From: SZUA-442 sp963759175
GTDB taxonomy: Bacteria > Actinomycetota > Acidimicrobiia > Spongiisociales > UBA5794
Reading direction: 5' to 3'
Length of the DNA stretch: 10,945 nt
Assembly: GCA_963759175.1 (NCBI GenBank)
Contig: CAVWXP010000012.1
Location: 1-10,945, forward strand
Shown: positions 7,374-10,945 of the stretch, piece by piece
Position numbering within the stretch: the stretch's first letter is position 1
Layout: every line of letters starts with the position of its first letter
Notes under the pieces: model-generated
What the model was told of the DNA's origin: nothing
Seen by the model: only the letters and a program-made list of their open reading frames with translations
Databases searched by the model: none
Made by a program: the position numbers and the translations under genes

Positions 7374-8024
7374 TCAGTCGCGCCGAACGGCGACGATCGA
7401 CTGCATGTGCAGCCCGTCGTCGTGCTTGTCGATGTCGGGGACGAAGGTGTCGAACTCGAGGATGGTGAAACGGTGCTCCATGACACTGCGGAGGGTTGCG
7501 TCGTTGCGCAGACTGAAGAAGCGGGGCGGTGGATAGAAGTCATCGTCGTAGATGCCCTCCTCGTCACGTCCTCCCCACACACCCATATAGAGGAGGCCGC
7601 CCGGAGCGAGCACGTCGGCGAATCCGTGGAGGACCGACGCGATGTCCGCGGCCGGAACGTGGTGGATGCAGTTCATCGCCCACAGGGCGTCGAACGACTG
7701 CTCCGGGAAACCCAGGTCATACATGTCTCGCACATGAGCTTCGATGCCTTTGGTGCGGCACAACGCCACCTGCTCGGGAGACAGATCGGTTGCTACGACG
7801 TCGATCCCTCGTTCGGCGAACCACGCGCTCGTGTACCCGACGCCCGCTCCCACCTCGAGGAGGCGGGTTCCGTTCGCTGCCCTCAACCGAGCGAGGAAGG
7901 CCTCGGCGATTGGCCACCGCCATTCGGCCTCGCCCATCTCCTGGCGCGAGGCTGCAGCGGCGTCGTAGGAACGGGCGAGCGAGTCACGGAACGCCTCCGG
8001 TGGGGGGGCCGGTCTCAGCTCCAC
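7374..8024 (-). CDS. Class I SAM-dependent methyltransferase
   Basis: A 216-residue cytoplasmic methyltransferase of the Methyltransf_11/25 type. Seen: motif I LLEVGAGVGY (55-64), the acidic residue after strand 2 (VATD, Asp80) that binds the ribose of SAM, QSFDALWAMNCIHHV (109-123) as motif II/IV, and LAPGGLLYM (139-147) as motif III. The C-terminal DDDFYPPPRFFS (160-171) and the closing strand MQSIVAVRR (207-215) are typical of small-molecule methyltransferases, but the acceptor cannot be told. Start: GTG at 8024 with TGAGGT about five bases upstream, eight bases after the stop of the META gene, so the two are probably co-transcribed. Confidence 0.88.
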   Translation of the reverse strand: MELRPAPPPEAFRDSLARSYDAAAASRQEMGEAEWRWPIAEAFLARLRAANGTRLLEVGAGVGYTSAWFAERGIDVVATDLSPEQVALCRTKGIEAHVRDMYDLGFPEQSFDALWAMNCIHHVPAADIASVLHGFADVLAPGGLLYMGVWGGRDEEGIYDDDFYPPPRFFSLRNDATLRSVMEHRFTILEFDTFVPDIDKHDDGLHMQSIVAVRRD

Positions 8025-8032
8025 GGCGTACC

Positions 8033-8470
8033 TCAGTCGGTGTCGGCTTCCGAGTACTCGACCAGGGCGGTGTCCCCCGAGTAGAGGGTCATGGTGGAGC
8101 CATCGACGGAGAAGCGGTCGGCCCCCGCGAGTGCTGCGAGGTACGCCTGCTCCTGGTCCATCACTGCCGGTTCACACGCCATGAGCGTCGAGCCGAGGGC
8201 ACCGAATGTGATGGCGTCGCCGTCGACCTCATAGCCGCCGAAGTAGTTGTTGCAGCTGCCGATCCCCGACACGCTGCCGTCCTCGAATGTCGCTGTCACG
8301 ACCGTGTTCGCAACGAGGGGCGTCAGGGAACCGTCGATGGAGATCTCCTCGGCGACCCACGTGCGGCCCTCGAGATCGTCGGACGTGTTGAACGCGACGA
8401 CGATGAGAAGGAGTGCCGCTGCGCCGGCGAGGGCGAGGGCTCCCCACTTGAGCCAGGTGGTTTCGTGCAT
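8033..8470 (-). CDS. Membrane-anchored META-domain (HslJ-like, DUF306) protein
   Basis: A 145-residue protein with one N-terminal membrane segment (about 8-27, ALALAGAAALLLIVVAF) and an outside META domain at about 34-140. Seen: LEGRTWV at 33-39, the conserved GSCNNYFGGYEVDG at 71-84, and TLMACEPAVMDQEQAYLAAL at 95-114, with the two cysteines (73 and 99) that usually mark this domain. E. coli HslJ is a heat-inducible outer-membrane-associated member; the biochemical role of META domains is not settled. ATG at 8470 has AGGGAG six bases upstream. First gene of a likely unit with the methyltransferase and oxidoreductase. Confidence 0.87.
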   Translation of the reverse strand: MHETTWLKWGALALAGAAALLLIVVAFNTSDDLEGRTWVAEEISIDGSLTPLVANTVVTATFEDGSVSGIGSCNNYFGGYEVDGDAITFGALGSTLMACEPAVMDQEQAYLAALAGADRFSVDGSTMTLYSGDTALVEYSEADTD

Positions 8471-8498
8471 CCCATTCTCCCTCGGTGGATCGAGCCGA

Positions 8499-8540
8499 AG
8501 TGTAGATGGCCAACGCCGATCCCGATCGATTCCGATCGAT
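8499..8540 (-). promoter_or_regulatory. Candidate promoter of META gene with direct repeats at -35
   Basis: On the minus strand TACACT (8499-8504) fits a TAnnnT -10 and would start transcription about 20 bases before the ATG, leaving just enough leader for the AGGGAG site. No good -35 is seen. Instead two identical nonamers, CCGATCGAT on the plus strand at 8522-8530 and 8532-8540, lie one helical turn apart over the -35 position, as expected for an activator site. Evidence is pattern only. Confidence 0.35.
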
Positions 8541-8558
8541 CTCGAACAGACGAAAGAG

Positions 8559-8588
8559 AGGGACCCGGAGCGTGTGCTCCGGGTCCCT
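8559..8588 (-). terminator. Intrinsic terminator of the fasciclin gene
   Basis: Perfect 12-base arms, AGGGACCCGGAG (8559-8570) and CTCCGGGTCCCT (8577-8588); the CGTGTG between them adds one C-G pair around a GTGT tetraloop. In the minus direction the stem is followed by CTCTTTCGTCTGTT, a moderate U-rich tail. It starts 43 bases past the fasciclin stop and separates that gene from the META unit. Confidence 0.85.
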
Positions 8589-8631
8589 ACTCGTCACATG
8601 CAGGGTTCTACGCCCTGCTCGGTGTGAGGTC

Positions 8632-9699
8632 CTACGCCGCAGGCAGGAGGACTGCGTCGATGACGTGGATCACGCCATTGCTTGCGACCACATCGGCCTG
8701 GATGACCGTTGCGCTCTCGTTGATGTTGACGAAGCCGTCGTTCACCTCGACCAAGAGGGTGCCGCCCTCGAGGAGCGTGGGAAGGGCATCGATCGGGGCA
8801 GCTGCGATGACATCCTCAGCCAGGAAGACACCGGGTGCCACGTGGTAGAGCAGGATGTTCGTCAGGTCCTCGCTGGCGAGGAGCTCCTCGGGGGTGAGGC
8901 CGAGTGCTTCGAGTGCAGCTGCGAACGCAGCATCAGTCGGGGCGAACACGGTGAGCTCCTGGTTCGGATCGCTCAACGCCTCGAGGACGGCCGGGTCGGC
9001 AGCCTGGACAGCGGCGAGCAGGATCGTGAACTCGGCGGGATCCGCCGAGGCGAGCTCGACGACGATCTCAGCAATGGTCGGGTCCATCGGTGCTTCGGTC
9101 GTGGTCGTGGTCTCTTCCGGAACCGTCGTGGTCGTGGTCTCTTCCGGAGCGGCGACACCGAGTGCCTCAGCAACCGTCGGGGGGAGCAGGACGCCGTTGA
9201 TGACGTGCACGATGCCGTTGTCGGCAGCGAGGTCAGGAGAAACGACCTGCGCCTCGTTGATCGAGATCGTGCCACCGTCGACGGTCACGAGGATGGACTC
9301 ACCCTGGAGGGTGGGCACTTCCTGGCCATCGAGGGTTGCGACGACCGAGCTGTCGGCTTCCTGTCCCAACACGTGGTAGGTCAGGATCTCCGTCAACGTG
9401 GCGGTATCGGCGAGCAGTTCTTCAGCCGTGATGCCGAGCGCCTCGAATGCAGCTTCGAATGCGGCATCGGTGGGTGCGAGGACCGTGAACGGACCTTCAC
9501 CCTCGAGGGTCTCGGTGAGACCGGCCGCATCGATGGCGGCGATCAACGTGGAGAACTGACCGGCTTCAACAGCCAGGTCGAGTACGGATGTGTCTGTTTC
9601 GGCGACCGTGGTCGTCGTTTCTTCGGAATCACTCGAACACGCAGCAACGACCAAGGCGAAAACTGCGATCAGAGCGATGAGGGAGAATCGCTTCTTCAT
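8632..9699 (-). CDS. Lipoprotein with two fasciclin (FAS1) domains
   Basis: A 355-residue surface lipoprotein. FAS1 domains mediate adhesion or protein contact. Seen: signal peptide with lipobox VVAAC (Cys21), a Ser/Glu/Thr linker, then FAS1 domain 1 at about 37-173 and domain 2 at about 206-353. Each has the H1 motif (FTVLAPTDAAF at 71-81; LTVFAPTDAAF at 249-259), the central YHV (108-110; 285-287) and the H2 motif (NGIVHVINGVLLP at 161-173; NGVIHVIDAVLLP at 341-353). The domains are joined by a Thr-rich linker (about 183-205) built from two PEETTTT units. The product ends right after domain 2. Start: ATG at 9699, directly before KKRFSLIA; the in-frame ATG at 9747 would add 16 residues ahead of the signal. 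The ribosome site, AAAGGGA about ten bases upstream, is loosely spaced. Stand-alone gene with its own terminator. Confidence 0.92.
   Translation of the reverse strand: MKKRFSLIALIAVFALVVAACSSDSEETTTTVAETDTSVLDLAVEAGQFSTLIAAIDAAGLTETLEGEGPFTVLAPTDAAFEAAFEALGITAEELLADTATLTEILTYHVLGQEADSSVVATLDGQEVPTLQGESILVTVDGGTISINEAQVVSPDLAADNGIVHVINGVLLPPTVAEALGVAAPEETTTTTVPEETTTTTEAPMDPTIAEIVVELASADPAEFTILLAAVQAADPAVLEALSDPNQELTVFAPTDAAFAAALEALGLTPEELLASEDLTNILLYHVAPGVFLAEDVIAAAPIDALPTLLEGGTLLVEVNDGFVNINESATVIQADVVASNGVIHVIDAVLLPAA
9098..9148 (-). repeat. 27-base-period repeat coding for the Thr-rich interdomain linker
   Basis: Two identical 24-base units (9098-9121 and 9125-9148) are separated by three bases. 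On the coding strand they encode PEETTTTT-type stretches between the FAS1 domains. Identity at DNA level suggests recent duplication or slippage, so linker length may vary among strains. Confidence 0.8.
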
Positions 9700-9787
9700 G
9701 GTGTGTATGTCCCTTTCTGAGAGTCCGCCACTCGACGGACAACCCATCTACGGAACGCACCACGAAGGTGGATGAACCAATCGTCGC

Positions 9788-9845
9788 GTATCTCCCCGAT
9801 ACACCATGCACCATCGGGCCGCGTCAGAGCGCTTGCCACCGGCAA
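9788..9845. other. Two small palindromes upstream of the fasciclin gene
   Basis: The 220-base gap 9700-9919 holds no gene I can support. It contains GTATC-TCCCC-GATAC (9788-9802) and TTGCC-ACC-GGCAA (9833-9845), both perfect but short. They lie about 90 and 135 bases before the fasciclin start and could be regulatory. No convincing -35/-10 pair was found there. Confidence 0.3.
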
Positions 9846-9870
9846 TCTGTTCGACCGGCGGGATGCGCGG

Positions 9871-9898
9871 GCGAGGGCACCCTCCCGGATGCCCTCGC
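9871..9898 (-). terminator. Hairpin terminator of the Hsp20 gene
   Basis: Perfect nine-base arms, GCGAGGGCA (9871-9879) and TGCCCTCGC (9890-9898), with a ten-base loop, starting 21 bases past the Hsp20 stop. There is no U-run, which is common for actinobacterial hairpin terminators. Confidence 0.6.
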
Positions 9899-9919
9899 TT
9901 CACGGAGACGGAAGTCGCC

Positions 9920-10348
9920 CTATGACGCCGTGGCCTCGATGGCCTCCGGTGCCGAATTGACCGATACCTCGATCTTCTGTGGCTTGGCCTCTTCCTTGAT
10001 CGGGATGAGGATCGTCAGCACGCCGTTGTCGTACGACGCCGAAACGGCGCCACCATCGAGGCGGTCACCGAGTCGCACCGATCGGCTGTGGATGCCGGTG
10101 GGACGCTCGCGCAGCATCCAGTTGGCACCAACCGTGTCCTCGAACGACCGCTGCGCCCTCACGGTGAGGATCTTGTCCTCGACGGTGATGTCGAGGTCAT
10201 CGGAATCCACGCCGGGAAGGTCGAACCTCAAGGTGTAGACATCATCCTTCTCGAAAGCGTCGAGCGGCATGCGCCCGCCGCGCCACGTGCTACCGACCGC
10301 CGAGAGCATGCGGTCCATCTCGTCGAACGGGTCCATGAAACGGGTCAC
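9920..10348 (-). CDS. Hsp20 / alpha-crystallin small heat-shock protein
   Basis: A 142-residue ATP-independent holdase chaperone that binds unfolding proteins in the cytoplasm and assembles into oligomers. Seen: short N-terminal arm MTRFMDPFDEMDRML; alpha-crystallin domain at about 29-120 including YTLRFDLPGVDSDDLDITV (38-56), SRSVRLGD (88-95), and the signature ASYDNGVLTILIPI (104-117); C-terminal tail with an IEV (126-128) resembling the I-x-I/V motif used in oligomer assembly. Start: GTG at 10348, four bases after AAGGAGG; the ATG four codons later is too far from that site. Length is usual for the family. It has its own promoter and hairpin terminator, so it is probably monocistronic and stress-induced. 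Confidence 0.95.
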   Translation of the reverse strand: MTRFMDPFDEMDRMLSAVGSTWRGGRMPLDAFEKDDVYTLRFDLPGVDSDDLDITVEDKILTVRAQRSFEDTVGANWMLRERPTGIHSRSVRLGDRLDGGAVSASYDNGVLTILIPIKEEAKPQKIEVSVNSAPEAIEATAS

Positions 10349-10398
10349 GTTTCCTCCTTGTTGGTGTGGTCCTGGGCCGGTTCACCCACCGGCGGAGT

Positions 10399-10405
10399 CT
10401 TGAGT
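10399..10405 (-). promoter_or_regulatory. HspR/HAIR-like half-site near the Hsp20 transcription start
   Basis: CTTGAGT on the plus strand equals one half of the HAIR operator (CTTGAGT-N7-ACTCAAG) bound by HspR in actinobacteria. It lies just downstream of the expected start point. The second half is absent at N7; the nearest partial match is ACTCATA at 10430-10436. It is therefore only a candidate. Confidence 0.35.
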
Positions 10406-10416
10406 GCTCATGTAAT

Positions 10417-10446
10417 GTTATATGACACGACTCATATCTTTGTCAA
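10417..10446 (-). promoter_or_regulatory. Hsp20 promoter (TTGACA - 18 - TATAAC)
   Basis: On the minus strand TTGACA (10441-10446) is followed after 18 bases by TATAAC (10417-10422). This near-consensus vegetative promoter is unusually AT-rich against the surrounding GC-rich DNA. Transcription would start near 10410, giving a leader of about 60 bases. The leader holds a small hairpin (GCCGGT 10376-10381 with ACCGGC 10388-10393) that does not cover the ribosome site. Confidence 0.7.
10420..10437. promoter_or_regulatory. Palindrome inside the Hsp20 promoter spacer
   Basis: ATATGA (10420-10425) and TCATAT (10432-10437) are perfect arms around CACGAC. The element fills the spacer and touches the -10, so a bound protein would block polymerase. 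A repressor operator is the natural reading; the protein is unknown. Confidence 0.5.
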
Positions 10447-10574
10447 CATCCTATGTAGATCGTGTATTCCCGGGGACACCGGCACGACATTGATCGACGC
10501 GTTCGGACCGGGTAGCTGGTCAAGTCCCCAGGGGTGGGCGGCTCGATCAACCCCCTGATAGGCTTCCGACATCC

Positions 10575-10667
<93 letters not shown>

Positions 10668-10672
10668 CAACA

Positions 10673-10702
10673 GGGAAACGGCACCACAAGGTGCCGTTTC
10701 TC
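10673..10702 (+). terminator. Terminator of tRNA-Ser
   Basis: AAACGGCACC (10676-10685) and GGTGCCGTTT (10690-10699) pair perfectly around ACAA. The stem extends outward by G10675-C10700, a G-U pair and G10673-C10702. TTTCTCGATT follows as the U-rich side. It begins six bases past the tRNA CCA. Confidence 0.8.
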
Positions 10703-10720
10703 GATTCAGGAACACCCCGC

Positions 10721-10741
10721 GTCGCAGCATCAACCTGCGAC
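10721..10741 (+). other. Second hairpin within repeat copy 1
   Basis: GTCGCAG (10721-10727) and CTGCGAC (10735-10741) are perfect seven-base arms with a seven-base loop. The same hairpin recurs at 10900-10920 in copy 2. It could be a backup terminator, a processing site or part of a small stable RNA. Confidence 0.5.
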
Positions 10742-10820
10742 ACCCAATGACCTCACACATCGAGGTACACCCCGAAACGTGGTGCCGTGAAGGTCCGGGC
10801 CAGTCTGCGAGGAGACCCTT

Positions 10821-10846
10821 GGGTTCAAATCCCTCCCTCTCCGCCA
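10821..10846 (+). pseudogene. Detached 3' fragment of tRNA-Ser
   Basis: These 26 bases equal the tRNA's 3' end from T-stem to CCA. Upstream (10766-10820) there is no matching 5' acceptor strand, D-arm or anticodon arm, so no second tRNA can form. An imperfect inverted repeat (AAGGTC 10790-10795, GACCCTT 10814-10820) lies just before it. Confidence 0.85.
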
Positions 10847-10851
10847 CAACA

Positions 10852-10881
10852 GGGAAACGGCACCACAAGGTGCCGTTTCTC
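10852..10881 (+). terminator. Duplicate terminator hairpin in repeat copy 2
   Basis: Exact copy of the tRNA terminator, displaced by 179 bases (core arms 10855-10864 and 10869-10878). It would stop any transcript that reads through the first hairpin. Confidence 0.7.
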
Positions 10882-10945
10882 GATTCAGGAACACCCCGCG
10901 TCGCAGCATCAACCTGCGACACCCAATGACCTCACACATCGAGGG

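Larger units (their letters stand above)
10821..10944 (+). repeat. Tandem repeat copy 2
   Basis: Identical to 10642-10765 over 124 bases, separated from copy 1 by a unique 55-base spacer (10766-10820). It contains the tRNA fragment, a second terminator hairpin (10852-10881) and the GTCGCAG/CTGCGAC hairpin (10900-10920). It ends one base before the window edge, so further copies could follow. Confidence 0.95.

Noticed and set aside
6399..8084. Long plus-strand open frame of 561 codons, with similar ones at 7529-8848 and 8506-9720
   Set aside because: They lie opposite well-recognised minus-strand genes, show no domain or signal, and have the His/Arg/Asp-rich make-up of antisense frames in GC-rich DNA.
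10376..10393. RNA thermometer in the Hsp20 leader
   Set aside because: The six-base hairpin there does not involve the AAGGAGG ribosome site, and no U-rich element pairs with it.
10766..10846. A second complete tRNA gene ending at 10846
   Set aside because: No GGAGAGG partner strand, D-arm or anticodon arm is found in the 55 bases upstream; only the 3' 26 bases match.

Overview
The window is high-GC DNA packed with minus-strand genes. The lipoproteins have signal peptides ending in short 'ACSSD...' stretches and acidic or threonine-rich linkers. Many starts are GTG, and several stop codons overlap the next start. This fits a high-GC actinobacterium, and by style most likely Acidimicrobiia (Ilumatobacter-like). 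That placement is inference; no rRNA or marker gene is present. Every protein gene is on the minus strand. One tRNA gene is on the plus strand at the right end. No gap between genes exceeds 300 bases.

Reading in the direction of transcription (right to left), the layout is as follows. (a) Right end: a tRNA-Ser(GCU) gene with its terminator, then a 179-base-period tandem duplication that repeats the last 26 bases of the tRNA plus 98 bases of downstream DNA. (b) 10446-9871: a stress-type Hsp20 gene with a recognisable promoter, a palindrome inside that promoter and a hairpin terminator. (c) 9699-8559: a lipoprotein with two fasciclin (FAS1) domains, closed by a strong intrinsic terminator. (d) 8540-6342: a probable three-gene unit of a membrane-anchored META-domain protein, a class I SAM methyltransferase and a Gfo/Idh/MocA sugar-type oxidoreductase. 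(e) 6290-8: a tight five-gene unit starting behind a 10+10 base palindrome. It encodes a XylF-like sugar-binding lipoprotein, a single-domain sugar ABC ATPase, a BPD_transp_2 permease, a lipoprotein with seven calcium-binding FG-GAP/VCBS motifs and an ASPIC/UnbV domain, and a diheme cytochrome c peroxidase/MauG-type lipoprotein.

The first three genes of unit (e) form a complete pentose/hexose importer. The oxidoreductase just upstream could oxidise the incoming sugar. The last two genes are coupled to the importer (1-base gap, then ATGA overlap) and would place a calcium-stabilised propeller protein and a diheme redox enzyme on the outer face of the membrane. Why a sugar importer should be locked to these two is the main functional question here.

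I see no CRISPR array, transposase, integrase, toxin-antitoxin or phage-defence gene. The two least ordinary signals are the tRNA-derived tandem repeat at the right end and the importer/propeller/peroxidase operon.
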